Assembly (NCBI GenBank): GCA_951640165.1
Contig: OX621257.1
Location: forward strand, 8,567,201-8,631,200
DNA length: 64,000 nucleotides
Direction: 5' to 3'
Source of the DNA: Pseudoips prasinana
Lineage: Eukaryota > Arthropoda > Insecta > Lepidoptera > Nolidae
The notes beneath the pieces are model-generated. The model made no database searches. It worked only from the letters and a program-made list of their open reading frames with translations, and was not told where the DNA came from. A program made the position numbers and the translations under genes. Shown here piece after piece: positions 11,801 to 21,158 of this stretch (its first letter is position 1; every line of letters starts with the position of its first letter).

Positions 11801-14800
11801 TTAGTTATCACAAAAAAACTGAAAAAACCAGAAATGTTCAATAGAACGAGAAAAAAATCGTAAACTGATGTAAAGTAACTTTACGAAAAAATCATTACAA
11901 AAATTCTATCTTGAAAACTACGCAAAATCGTTGACTAAAGTATCTAAAATTGCGTTTGAACGTCAACTCCTCGGCCAGCCTAACGACGAAAAACGACGCC
12001 TGCACTAGGTTATCTAATCCCTGTGTCGCGGGGTACTTTACAAACATATCATAGTTGTTCTGAATCTGGATGTTGTGTTCTGAATCTGTGAAATTACATC
12101 CAGACTCAGAACAACTATTTATGGGTCACACAAATCATTGTCCGGCGCGGGAGTCAAACCCGTGACATGAAGCGGCGAGGCGACTGACTTAGCCGGTGCG
12201 CCACACGTGCAGTCGCATCGATCGATCAATTGAATATCAATTGAATGACCACTAAGAATTGAATGCCTAAAAACTCGAACGTTCATAATATCGAATATTA
12301 ATAAAAATAATAGATCAAGCATTCAATCGAATGTATCCTTTAGAATTCCTGGTTCACATTAGGTCGGACCGACAGTTTGCCGTTCATCGACTGCCGGGTG
12401 TTGCTGTTCACACTAGACGCCGCCGACCCGACCTAATGTGAATATAACTGTCGGTACGGTAGTTTTACTGCCCGGCCTGGGTCGTCACAAAATAGTTGTG
12501 AGTTGGCTTTCGTATAGGATGGACGACGACGACGTTTTCATTGCAATGTGGTATTTAAATAAAAGGCAGAAAAAAAGAAATTGCCGAGCGAAATTAAGTT
12601 GGAACTTTTCAAACTTTAATAAGCAAATTAAGAAATCCTCCATATTGAAACGTGTCTTCTCTGCATACACGTCGACGAAACTGCTTGCGCGACGTGTGCC
12701 CAGAGCGGGCTAAGGGCGAGTGGGAGGATGGCAGGCGGGTGTCGCCGCCGCTTTGCGCCAACAAATGTGAACGGCGCCATACTTGCTAGTACGCCAATAT
12801 TATGTCCGATCCGACAGAAATCGTGGCTGGACGTACGGTAAAAGTGACGCTATTGACATACATACGCCAATATGGATTCGACACGTTTGTCGGGCCGGTA
12901 AAAATGACGGTCCGACCTAATGTGAACCAGCTCTTAATGATAAACATATGTTTTTGGTCGCACTTCTAACCTAACCTTACCTACTTTTCTAGTAGCGAAT
13001 CTTTGATTTATTATTTGATTTTACGAACATTCGAGTATAATATATACATTTGATTTATATTGGTTATCAATTGATATTTAATTTAATTGTTTTCATTCGA
13101 TAGGTATTAAGTTATTATTCAAATAATTTATTATTATTATTATGCATTTACACCGATCGCCCGTTCCATCACGCGTGGCGTTTGTTACATATGCCCCCAA
13201 TGAATCCGGAGAAGCCTTTTGTCCAGTCATCTTTCGGTTGTGCATTAAATTGCAGCTACGGGGCGGGCTATCTCATGACTATGCGACTAGCTAACACACA
13301 GGATACGTGAACATAAACAGATGTATCACAATATCACAGTGTATTTACTATTAGGTCACTTAAATAACTGTATAATTTTTATATTATATGAGCCTGTATG
13401 TGTCCTGTGTCACTCAGTTTTTATCTTGTATATTAGTTACCAAGTACGACAGGGCCTTATATTTGGCAGCTGGAGTACTTTAAAAACCATTAAATCCTAC
13501 TCTATACCTCAACACATGGGTATTATTTAATTAATTCGCAAAAAGCCTCTAATTATAGATGCGTCCGCCTTAGGGCCCTTACACACTAAGGACGAAATAC
13601 TTACGGACTTACTCGCATTTAATAATAAACCACTTCCATAGGTTTAAGTAAGTACTCTACATGTAACTTCTGGAAAGCGCTAATTTGTAGCATCATTTAA
13701 AAGGCTGACTACGGCCAATTTCATGGGATCGCGCTGATCTCGCCCGCAGGGTAATGTTCCAAATAGAGTTAAAAGAAAATATTTACTATAAAACATAATA
13801 TATTCGATTTGAAATTAAATTTTTGATTAACTTTTGTTTTGCGACTTTGTGTTCTTTTTTGTTTCTTACGAAAACATTTTTTTAAAGTATACCAAAACTA
13901 GCTATGCCCCGCGATTGTACCCATGTTAAACTTCATAAATTTGAGCCCATGTGTTATTCGGATATATAAGTTATATTACTACCTACAAAGTTTCATCAAA
14001 TTCCGATGGGTAGTTTTTCGCTTGAAAAAGTAACAAACATCCATACATTCATACACAAACTTTTACACTTATAATATTAGTAGGATTTTACATATTTTGT
14101 TTTTTAACAAGATTAATGAGGCGCTCATAGCTAGATGCTCTCACCGGTCCGTAAGCGATCGGCGAGGTTAAGTAACTAGGCTCGCGGTCAGTCCATTGAT
14201 GGATGACCGCCAAAGTGGTTTAATTTCTGAGCGTCTCCGTGCTTCGGAGGGCACGTTAAGCAGTCGGCCTCGGTTGTAGTCATTAGACAACAGTTGTTAA
14301 GCCATGTCAGAGGCAAACTGGGCGGCTTGAGCAACTCTGACACTAGGGTTACCACTACCCATACGCAGCTAAGCTAGCTAACAAGATTAATTCAGTGGTA
14401 TTAGATATAAAATGCTTCGAGATTCGGCTGTTGTCTATGCCTAAAGCGACATAGTGAATAGCGTTCTTTCGCTCTATGTGCAGTCGAGTATGGAAGAACC
14501 TTACAAATATAGATAAATTACACTTTGTTGCACCAAATCATAACATTACTACCAGTCTACCACAGTTATAATACTTACTAATGTTTACAAATAAAGTTTT
14601 GTTTTTGTTATTATTAATATTGTGGAGAGAAATTATCTTATCTTATTTAATTCCATTAAAATCAATTAACTTGAAAACGTAGAAAATTATAGTGATAAAT
14701 AATGATCCTCTAAGAGTTTCTAAAAGATGTCATAGTTTGCGCGCGTCTGATATGCAGAGGGAGTGAGTTCCACAATTAAGCAACTTGGACAGTGAAATCA

Positions 14801-17800
14801 TAGTAGTAGTATCATGTGTGTTGCAAGCATCATAGGCTACAGTAACCATCAGGTCAGTCGCACACTTGTTGACCGACTTGGTAGTATAAAAAGAAATCAG
14901 TGTACAACGGCCCTAATTCCACTTAAAAACCAGAGAGTCTGCTGTACCTACTTAATCACTTAAAATAATTTGAATCTATTTATCCTCATCCGGGGTCCGA
15001 GTCCCTTTTTACCTTATCATTTATGAGGAACACCAGGCCCAATGTAAGCCGGTGAAACAGATCGCCTATTTAAATTAGACAACAGGTTTTCGGGCCAGAT
15101 ATAAAATCGAGAGTAGGTAGTGGTAGAACAAAAAGTGCTCCTGTGTTTGCGCACAAATTGTGTTATAATATATCCCGCACAGATGGCTAATTCCTATTGA
15201 AACTGGCCGCCGTGGCCAAAATTCGGCTAGGAGTACATTAATTAATTAATAATTTATTGTTGTTAAGGATATAATAAAGCAAGTTTCAGACGTCTTTAAA
15301 TGTAACCACGGTGCCGAGCAGTTAACGCCCATGGGGTCGGATACCCCGTGGTCGTGGGTCCGTTTCCCACCCGCACTAAAATTTATACAATTCATTTTAA
15401 ATAAGTTTACTTCTAAGTATTTAATCTTCTATACATATAATAAAATCGTAGGAAAGTCAAAACTGTACATGGAATATTTTTTAAAAAGGATACTTGGGGC
15501 GTGATCTACTATCGATATCAAAGCCATAAATATAGTGTTTAGAATGTTTGTCTGTTTGTCTGTATGTATGTCCGGGCTAAACTCAAACAGTGCTGCATGG
15601 ATTTACTTCCAATTTAGCATGAATATTACTAAGAGGTCGGGGCAACATATAGGCTACATATTATCACGTTACCATCTACGGGGGAGGAGCTGTGATAACT
15701 GATAAAATTTAACGCGAGTAAAACCGCGGGGCACAGCTAGTAATATAATAAGTTTACTACTAAGCCAGCCTTAAGCTGGACACGTGAAGCGTCAATTTTA
15801 AAGAGTTCTGACACTTGTTTTATGTTTAGCATGTTCAAAATACTAAAAGTAATAAATGAAATCATAGTTAATGATAAAAACTATGATTTAAGAAGTATAA
15901 ATAAACAAAGGCCGTAAATTGACCCGTGTATTACAAAAGCATTACAGCTAGGTTTACAATAAGTCACAAAGCGTCATACGCAATTTTTTTACATACAATA
16001 ATCGACCTAGGTATTTAATAATATAATAATAATATATAGGGACAATGCCACACAGATCATCCTAGCCCCAAACTAAGCAAAGCTTGTACTATGGGTATGG
16101 ACGATATACATACTTATATAGATAGATAAATACTTATATACATAGAAAACATCCATGACTCAGAAACAAATATTCGTGCTCATCACACAAATATTTGCTC
16201 TTACCGGGATTCGAACTCAGGACCACCAGCTTCGTAGGCAGGAGCACTACCAACTAGGCTATTTATATCCCTACACTGAAGGGTCTTTACAAACATGTTT
16301 TCTTCAGACATAAAGGACAACCAGACTGAGAATACAAATCCTGTACGGAATTCACGCAAGCCCTACTGTACGAATTCCGTATAGGAGAACTATTTTTTGC
16401 TGAGGTGGTAGAGAAACTGCCACCCTAACAACTGGGCCATAAGTTTCGTTAATATACACTCGCGAGCAACCAAATCGACTCAAGCCTAGACGGCGCACAT
16501 ATACATTGATTTTCCTAAAACGATAAATGGTAATTACAAAAGTGATATGTCATTCGAAAGCTGAAGAATTAGGCTTTCAATTAACATCAATACCTTAAAA
16601 AAAACTAAGCGCTGATTTATTGACACATTTTAATTGGCCGTCAGCGTAAATTACCTCTTTAGGAATCCACGACTTGCACCGGAAGTGGGGGGTTTTATAG
16701 CGGGAGCAGGTAGCGCTCCCGCTATAAAACCCCCCACTTCCGGTTTATCTTATCAGTTGCTTGTTACAGGTTGACCGGTACACATCTCCGTAAATTGCAT
16801 TCCTTGTTTTCGCTAACCCATGGATACCACACCAGAAGAAGCCGCTCAAGTTGTTGCCTTGTTGCAACAAGGGTTAAGTCAGCGAGCAATCGCTGCCCAG
16901 CTCCACTTGAGCCAGTCTTCTGTATCCCGAGTATACAGACGGTTCCAAGAGACTGGTGCCTTCAATCGGAGACCAAGAACGAGCCGCCACCGGTGCACTT
17001 CAGAGAGAGACGACCGCTTCATTGTCTCAACCTCGCTGCGCAATCGACACCTTACGGGCGTTGATGTGCAGCAAGAACTGAGACGTGTACGACAAGTGGC
17101 TGTCAGCGAGTGGACAGTGAGAAGACGCTTGAAGGAAGCCAACTTGACGCCAAAAAGACCTGCGACGGGCCCTAAGTTGACTGCAGGCCACCGACAAGCG
17201 CGCCTTCAATTTGCTCGAGAGCATCTCAATTGGAGCGTTGCGCAATGGCGATCGGTCCTGTTTACTGATGAGTGCAGAATGTGTCTGCATGGCAGTGACA
17301 GGAGAGGCCGAGTCTACAGGCGTCCGGGAGAACGATTTGCCCAATGTTGTTTCGCTGAAACAGTGGCATATGGCGGCGGTTCCTGCATGATGTGGGCTGG
17401 TATCTCTTTAGAGGGAAAAACCGAACTTGTTTTCGTGCCTGGGGGCGGCCGAGGAGGCGGGCTAACAGCTGATCGGTACATCACCGACATTCTACTGGAT
17501 CATGTTGTGCCCTACGCAGGGTTTGTCGGTGAAGACTTCGTGTTAATGCACGACAATGCCCGCTGCCACACGGCACGAGTCACTCGACAGTTTCTGCAAG
17601 AGGTCGAATTACGCACGATGGACTGGCCTGCGCTCAGTCCTGACATGAATCCCATCGAGCACTTATGGGACGAGCTTAAAAGAAGAGTTCGGGCCAGAAA
17701 TCCAGTCCCTTCAAGCGTAGACGAGCTAAAGACAGCATTATTAGAGGAGTGGGACGGCATTCCTCAAGAAAATGTCAAAAAATTGATAAGGTCCATGAAA

Positions 17801-20800
17801 AACAGACTGCGGGATGTAATTAGGGCTAGAGGGGGCAATACAAAATACTGATTTAAATAAAATAATTTTATTTTTAATTTTTTTTGTTTAATTTGTCAAA
17901 TACGAGACACATACCCTTTTTCCTAAATTCCCGTTTTTCCTACTCTTGCATTCAGACATCATTTATTTCAAAAATGATGGATGGATTTCAATGATAATGA
18001 TATCAAATTAAAGCTGACATCTTAAGCTTTCGAATGACATATCATTTTAATAATTTCCATTCATAATTTTAGTTGTATCAATGTATGTGTGCGCCGACAA
18101 GGCTTGAGTCGATTTGGTTGCTCGCGAGTGTATAACTAAAAATTATGTGTTTGGGGAACAAGCCACGACTAAGAGATTCATAAAGGGGGCAGTTTTTAGG
18201 GACGTTTTATACAATTATTGTTAACGATGACTAGATGAAACTGCTCATCTAATTGAGTTTCGGGATGTCATTTATACGATTGCAAACGACGTGTCATGGG
18301 GTGATCGTGTTCGGGTCGCGTTGACGACGTTTAAATTTTGCCAAATCACGTCCACCGCTGCATAAAAGTTTCCCCAAAGAATCGGGGGATATGCCATAAT
18401 TGCCACGCTTGGCAGACGGGTTGGCGATCGCAGTAAGATGGTCACAGTACTCAAAAGAAAGCTGCTGCCCGTCTTCTGGTAGATATTCAATTGAGTCGAC
18501 TTCCACGCCTCCCACGGGATGAGATGGGGTGATGATATACTGATATTCACAGCCGTCATCACACAGCCCAGCTTAGTTAAAATTCCAATGTATCCAATAT
18601 TTCATTAAATTTTAATGAAGTGAGCAAATGAACCAAATACCGTTAAGTTAATTTGGTTCACAAACATGTAATTACTGATAGCTTTTGTGTTTCAGTTGCG
18701 AAACTAATTGTGTTAGTTTAACATATTGTATTGACAATATTTGTGCAATATTGTGAGTGTGTGTTTTGGTAGTAGGTATTTATTTGGGACTTAGTTTGCG
18801 TGGATAATGGGTAAAACTCATCTTATCTTTGCTTCTGTTCTTGAACGGTACATCAATCATTCCAATTCCAATTTAATTTGAGTTAGACGTAATATTATAT
18901 TGCAATGCTATTCAACTAGAATCTATATAACTAAAAATAAATCGAATGATTGAATGAACGACAGCGCCAAATTGGATAAATCTTTCTTTTATGTGTTCTT
19001 TATTGCCAGAAGAAGATTTGTATGAAAACAAATAGAAAATATTGAAAAATATCTAATAATATAAAAAATGCAAATATATCAGTAAAGTGAATGTGCGAAT
19101 GAGACAGAAGACTGTGAGTGTTATTTTAGTTATCTTTATTTTCATCGTTGCTTCTTCAGCACTATATGTTTTCTCTCTGAAAGGAAAAACGATAAATGTT
19201 TTACAATATGGCGGCATGAAGCGTGGTAATTTATATTAAAACGCGACCGAACCTTATCGATCGGAATTGTACTAAATCCGTAGAACTAAAAAACTAATTT
19301 TTTAATCCGTTTTAGAACATATTAAGAGAGGTATAGCGTTCATTCGCTCGAAGAGCAGCCCGACTGAGGAAGTACCTCCACCTTACAGATATAACATTAA
19401 TAATTTAATGTTGTGTTTCTGAGTGTGAGTAAGGTCGTCAGAGCTCATCGGGGTGGGGGGAAGGGCCAGCAACACTTGTTTGCTGACTCTTAAAGGCCGG
19501 CAACGCACCCGCGACTCCTCTGGTGTTGCGAGTGTCCATGGGCGGCGGTGATCACTTACCATCAGGTGACCCACTTGCTCGTTTGTCGACCTCTGACATT
19601 AAAAAAAAAAAAAAAAAAATGAAATCTAAACAGTCCTTTACGTCAAAAAATATGATGGTAATATTATTTATATTTTGACACAAAATTTAATAAAAATATT
19701 AGTATTAATAGTGTTTCTGGTGAGGTTTCCGATAGAGTGGCCAATTTCAATGATAACTAGCCAACTAGGCTGATTGTCTTATAGTGCCGCAGTGTACAAA
19801 AACACAGGTGCATCCACTATAATGCAATTGGGTGGCTATCCGACATGACTGGAGAGAGAATAGGTGGAGGACCACGTGTAGTCTTTCAACCGTTCCGTGT
19901 TACCGCTGAACATCTATTCTTGACAGACAATCCCCAGGAACACTTTTTGGCCCGAGCCGGGATTTGATTCTGAACGTCATTTTTTGCGGTTGAACCCGCT
20001 TCGTTTCCGTTCCAGAAATAAGAACAAGGCCACCCCATATCATCCTATTGCAGTCGTAAAAGGGATTAAGGAATACAGCAGGTAGTTGGACAGCAGCGCT
20101 ACCTGTGTACTAGCTACCACCGAACTGAGGCGCCAACTCGAATGCCAAGCATGGTAACTACGGGAAACACCTTCAAATGGCAACGTTATAGAAATTTTTG
20201 TGGAAGGTCTATGTCCAATAGTGGACAATATAATGCTGATCTCCTTCTTAGCGTTTCGATGGCAAACTCGTCAATTTTTTGTGGCCCAGAACGTGGGAGG
20301 GTGAACGTGGGAACGTCCAGGTGGGAGGCTTTTGGAAAGCGTGACGAACTGAATCCTTTTCCATGAATCCTTTTTGTGCACGCCAGATGCTGCATCTCGC
20401 TGTTGAGGGATCGGTGGTTAGTGGCGTGGTGCATTTGGCAAAACTATTTCGGCTTTTAAGCCTTTGCGGCGGTAGACTATGCCCATATAGGGGGGTGCCG
20501 GGGATCACCATCCATTATGGCCCTTTTTAGGGAGCTCGCTACAGTCCTGCGAACGTCTGGTGGCGCTAAAGCTAAAACGTGTTCATCAACATCATAATGC
20601 TGATGATGATGATGAACACGCTTCGCTATATCGTTAGCCATGATCTTGATGGAAGGTCAAAACTGGTTCTACCAGCCAGATCTTATACTGATGAGTCTCA
20701 TGCAGAGCTCAGAAGTAATCAGTTGTAGGTGTCATAATTATTACATGAAACATTTTTTTAATTCCAGGTGTGTCAATGAAGCCAGCAAAGTCCTTTGAAA

Positions 20801-20994
20801 GTGGAAGAGCTCGCCAGAAGCCTTTTGGACCCGTTCTTGCGTTGGCCGCTTTGAAGTTCGGTCTCTTGGGCGCTTTGACCTTCAAGATGCTCGCACTTAT
20901 GGTCGGAAAGGCCCTTCTTATCTCCAAGATTGCCCTACTGTTATCCACGATCATCGGATTAAAGAAACTTTTCTCCTCTCAGGTGAACGACTGA
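5711..20994 (+). CDS. Osiris family (DUF1676) protein, C-terminal two exons of a partial gene
   Basis: Exon a is 5711-5910 (attttttcag|T...GTTG|gttagt); exon b is 20768-20982 (attccag|GTGTG...TCTCAG|gtgaac). They join in phase (G|GT) into one frame. Exon a encodes QGAAAEIPVKS, then the Osiris-type block WHFASSRSLRYRLLNDADL. Exon b encodes the hydrophobic DUF1676 segment, from about FGPVLALAALKF through GKALLISKIALLLSTIIGLK. Osiris proteins are secretory-pathway or membrane-associated insect proteins linked to cuticle formation and endosomal trafficking. Exon a starts in phase 2, so upstream exon(s) with signal peptide and Cys pair must exist; none was found in the window upstream. Exon b may splice on at 20983 (phase 0, after SSQ) to a last exon beyond what I can see; reading through instead gives VND and a stop at 20994. 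The 14,857-bp intron full of transposons is unusually long for the family. The paralogue number is not assignable. Confidence 0.85.
5953..6290 (-). repeat. Degenerate Helitron-like repeat pieces
   Basis: Contains gccccgcggtttcacccgcgtt, then aaagagtaacaaacat..atccat, the reverse complement of the family whose better copies begin TC..ACTAATATTATAAA and end ..GGGGCACAGCTAG. A second fragment follows at about 6220-6285. Confidence 0.6.
6506..6545. repeat. 17-bp inverted repeat, 6-bp loop
   Basis: cactatttatacatctt (6506-6522) is exactly reversed at 6529-6545. It lies just left of two head-to-head copies of SINE family A, so it may be a remnant of the event that paired them. Confidence 0.75.
6553..7016. 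repeat. Head-to-head pair of tRNA-related SINE family A
   Basis: The arm at 6553-6722 is the reverse complement of the first part of the copy at 6770-7016. Shared words include agcacgaatatttgtttctga, gtatgtatatcgtcgcctgg and caagctttgcttagtttggg. The right copy is complete on the minus strand and ends in a tRNA-like head (gggattcgaacccaggaccacc, a reversed B box; caactaggcta, a reversed A box). The left arm lacks that head. The spacer is about 47 bp. Confidence 0.85.
7440..7910 (-). repeat. Degenerate Helitron-like/interspersed repeat remnants
   Basis: tagctgtgccccacgt at about 7466, tactagcggcccggtacgtg at 7527, and aaagtttcaccaaaatccg with tattagtagga near 7808-7912 are pieces of lepidopteran repeats seen better elsewhere in the window. 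No gene lies in 7017-8340. Confidence 0.5.
8349..8840. repeat. LINE 3' tails in direct and inverted copies with (TA)n microsatellites
   Basis: Two direct copies (about 8349-8520 and 8527-8620) start with repeated tagaa units, then tactctttattgta..aactcaagcaggataatttc. A third, inverted copy follows at about 8692-8811. (TA)n lies at about 8618-8685 and 8809-8837. Read in reverse, each copy is a retroelement 3' end: ..cgataagatcgcc..gtacaataaagagta with a (TATTC)n tail. Confidence 0.75.
8841..9577. other. No gene or named repeat recognised
   Basis: AT-rich intronic DNA of the Osiris gene. I saw no open frame, tRNA-like promoter or inverted repeat. Confidence 0.5.
9578..9868 (-). repeat. LINE 3'-UTR-like repeat
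   Basis: Runs from agggttacgtacccaaaggg through tctgtctctctgtccgtctg to gtccgactcgcacttggccg. The same element, in the other direction, is at 61014-61285 (aaccggccaagtgagtcaga ... cagacggacagacagaca), and a diverged relative is at 29135-29630. Confidence 0.75.
9869..10634. other. No gene recognised
   Basis: Unique-looking intronic DNA. A 73-codon frame at 10198-10419 has no motif, codon bias or start context that suggests a gene. Confidence 0.4.
10635..11283 (-). repeat. tRNA-related SINE family E, split by a MITE
   Basis: The parts at 10635-10723 (catctgatc..gggtaaagcctgtactatg) and 11156-11283 (cacccatacacagaacaaag .. aggattcgaacccaccacct .. aaccaactggca) together match the family E copy at 57355-57952. 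The reversed B box gattcgaaccc marks a tRNA-derived head on the minus strand. The 432-bp MITE at 10724-11155 lies between them. Confidence 0.7.
10724..11155. mobile_element. MITE copy 1, about 65-bp terminal inverted repeats, TA-type target
   Basis: The left end tacag..tggccgaggagttgac and right end gtcaactcctcggccaccctgta are inverted repeats that continue through (t)gatgaggagt..tcgaatcacc. It is flanked by tata/tata, consistent with TA target duplication. No coding frame. It interrupts a SINE. A second copy lies 410 bp downstream. Confidence 0.85.
11565..11983. mobile_element. MITE copy 2, same family, opposite orientation
   Basis: Ends are tacagagtgg..gaggagttgac and gtcaactcctcggccagcc. 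The interior (gctcaaaccctaattttgaa, agtcagttctgcaatgatt) is the reverse complement of copy 1's interior, so the two copies lie in opposite orientation. Sequence between the copies has no recognised gene. Confidence 0.85.
12022..12212 (-). repeat. tRNA-derived SINE family D
   Basis: Runs from ctaatccctgtgtcgcgggg to gcgccacacgtgcagt. The reversed tRNA-like head contains gggagtcaaacccgtgac (B box) and cttagccggtgcgcca (A box). Better copies are at 35409-35625 (plus strand) and 36313-36488 (minus strand). Confidence 0.85.
12349..12930. mobile_element. Non-autonomous DNA transposon with 23-bp terminal inverted repeats
   Basis: The left end ctggttcacattaggtcgga is the exact complement of the right end tccgacctaatgtgaaccag. 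Subterminal pieces (cggcagtcgatg-like, gacccgacctaatgtgaa at about 12424) repeat the end. The interior is GC-rich near the right end. A short plus-strand frame (12520-12713, MDDDDVFIAMWYLNKRQKKR then a basic stretch) resembles the beginning of a PIF/Harbinger-type transposase, so it may be a deletion derivative; that assignment is weak. No clear target duplication was found. Confidence 0.75.
12931..13897. other. No gene recognised
   Basis: AT-rich intronic DNA. A 69-codon frame at 13321-13530 shows no motif. gccttagggcccttacacac at about 13569 resembles other dispersed repeats, but I could not define an element. Confidence 0.4.
13898..14095 (-). mobile_element. Helitron-like non-autonomous element
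   Basis: On the minus strand it begins TCCTACTAATATTATAAG and ends GCATAGCTAG. Flanks are A on the 5' side and T on the 3' side, with no target duplication, as expected for a Helitron inserting between A and T. The 198-bp body has the family words taacaaacatccatac and gttaaacttcataaattt. Confidence 0.7.
14110..14390 (+). repeat. 5S-rRNA-derived SINE (SINE3 type)
   Basis: The head gcgatcggcgaggttaagta .. gtcagtccattgatggatga ccgcc corresponds to the 3' half of insect 5S rRNA (gatcaccgaaattaagcagc .. ttagatgggggaccgc), including the internal promoter region. The body runs on through tgcttcggagggcacgttaa, ttagacaacagttgttaagc and cactagggttaccactaccc. A reversed body fragment is at 59862-60030. 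Confidence 0.8.
15129..15238 (+). repeat. SINE family B fragment (3' part)
   Basis: gtgctcctgtgtttgcgcac .. ataatatatcccgcacagat .. actggccgccgtggcc is the 3' portion of family B (full copy at 50601-50945). Just downstream, about 15308-15380, is another tRNA-like piece (cagttaacgcccatgggg .. gtgggtccgtttcccacccg). Confidence 0.7.
15428..15740 (+). mobile_element. Helitron-like non-autonomous element
   Basis: Begins TCTATACATATAATAAAATCG-like and ends ccgcggggcacagCTAG followed by T. It closely matches the element at 35002-35305 (shared gatctac..tcgatatc, gtctgtatgtatgtccggg, gggggaggagctgtgataa). A short palindrome before the end is the expected 3' hairpin. Confidence 0.75.
16027..16262 (-). 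repeat. SINE family A
   Basis: atatatagggacaatgccac .. gcaaagcttgtactatgggt .. cttaccgggattcgaactca .. accaactaggct. The tRNA-like head is at the right end on the minus strand. Confidence 0.85.
16679..16743. repeat. Perfect 29-bp inverted repeat inside the Tc1 element
   Basis: Arms 16679-16707 (ccggaagtggggggttttat onward) and 16715-16743 are exact complements with a 7-base loop. It lies between the left end and the transposase ATG at 16820, in the element's 5' untranslated region. It may be an insertion into the element or a structure that affects expression. Confidence 0.92.
16820..17851 (+). CDS. Tc1-family transposase, intact, DD34E
   Basis: 343 aa, the usual size for the family. It would cut and paste its element by binding the terminal repeats and inserting at TA. 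An N-terminal helix-turn-helix lies at about residues 8-45 (GLSQRAIAAQLHLSQSSVS), followed by a basic linker RRPRTSRHR and a second DNA-binding half (about 60-115). The catalytic triad is visible: D150 (LFTDE), D245 (MHDNARCHTA) and E280 (MNPIEHLWDEL), with 34 residues between the last two. The Tc1 C-terminal ending SMKNRLRDVIRARGGNTKY is present. The start at 16820 gives MDTTPEEAAQ; a frame shifted by one overlaps it but is a shadow. There are no frameshifts or stops, so it may be active or recently so. Confidence 0.95.
   Translation: MDTTPEEAAQVVALLQQGLSQRAIAAQLHLSQSSVSRVYRRFQETGAFNRRPRTSRHRCTSERDDRFIVSTSLRNRHLTGVDVQQELRRVRQVAVSEWTVRRRLKEANLTPKRPATGPKLTAGHRQARLQFAREHLNWSVAQWRSVLFTDECRMCLHGSDRRGRVYRRPGERFAQCCFAETVAYGGGSCMMWAGISLEGKTELVFVPGGGRGGGLTADRYITDILLDHVVPYAGFVGEDFVLMHDNARCHTARVTRQFLQEVELRTMDWPALSPDMNPIEHLWDELKRRVRARNPVPSSVDELKTALLEEWDGIPQENVKKLIRSMKNRLRDVIRARGGNTKY
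18272..18565 (-). repeat. LINE-tail-like interspersed block
   Basis: Contains ggatatgccataattgccac, gggttggcgatcgcagtaag and cacgggatgagatggggtga. The same block recurs at 59160-59350, 59410-59520 plus 59775-59840, and 8265-8310, and related sequence at 24300-24480 and 29810-30010 runs into tttgtccagcagtgg with a (GAT)n tail. A minus-strand frame (GVEVDSIEYLPEDGQQL) is preserved here and at 59.2 kb (GVEVDPREYLPENGQQL). Confidence 0.65.
18566..19419. other. No gene recognised
   Basis: AT-rich intronic DNA of the Osiris gene without a named repeat. Confidence 0.4.
19420..19620 (+). repeat. Retroposon 3' end with poly(A) tail
   Basis: aaggccggcaacgcaccc, ctctggtgttgcgagtgtcc, atgggcggcggtgatcactt and accatcaggtgacccact end in 19 A at about 19601-19619. 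This is a widespread lepidopteran LINE/SINE 3' end; the poly(A) shows its orientation. Confidence 0.7.
20030..20660. repeat. Composite retroelement debris
   Basis: catcctattgcagtcgtaaa..gggattaaggaatacagcag, tctatgtccaatagtggaca and (atg)n near 20595-20620 are LINE 3'-end remnants in one or more copies. Several short overlapping frames here have no protein similarity that I recognise. Confidence 0.45.
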
Positions 20995-21158
20995 ATTAGC
21001 ATGATGCATGATTAAATTGTTTTTGTTTGATTCTCTTCGTTTTTCTTTTATCTGATTCTTCTGACTTGCATGACTTCTGTGATTCTTGACAATGGCTATA
21101 TGGAATGCAATTCTGACTTTCCAAGATTCTACCTTTTTTTTACTATGACTTCAATTTT

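Larger units (their letters stand above)
16455..18132 (+). mobile_element. Complete Tc1-type transposon, 1678 bp
   Basis: Terminal inverted repeats start tacactcgcgagcaaccaaa; the right end is its exact complement, and similarity continues for about 55 bp. A subterminal inverted pair (tgatatgtcattcgaaagct at 16543-16562, reversed near 18030) extends the arms to about 110 bp. It is flanked by TA on each side (16453-16454, 18133-18134). It encodes one intact transposase and contains a perfect 29-bp hairpin upstream of it. Inserted in the Osiris intron on the sense strand. Confidence 0.92.

Noticed and set aside
16771..17344. Additional frames over the Tc1 transposase on both strands
   Set aside because: Shadows of the 343-aa transposase frame, which alone has the family motifs.
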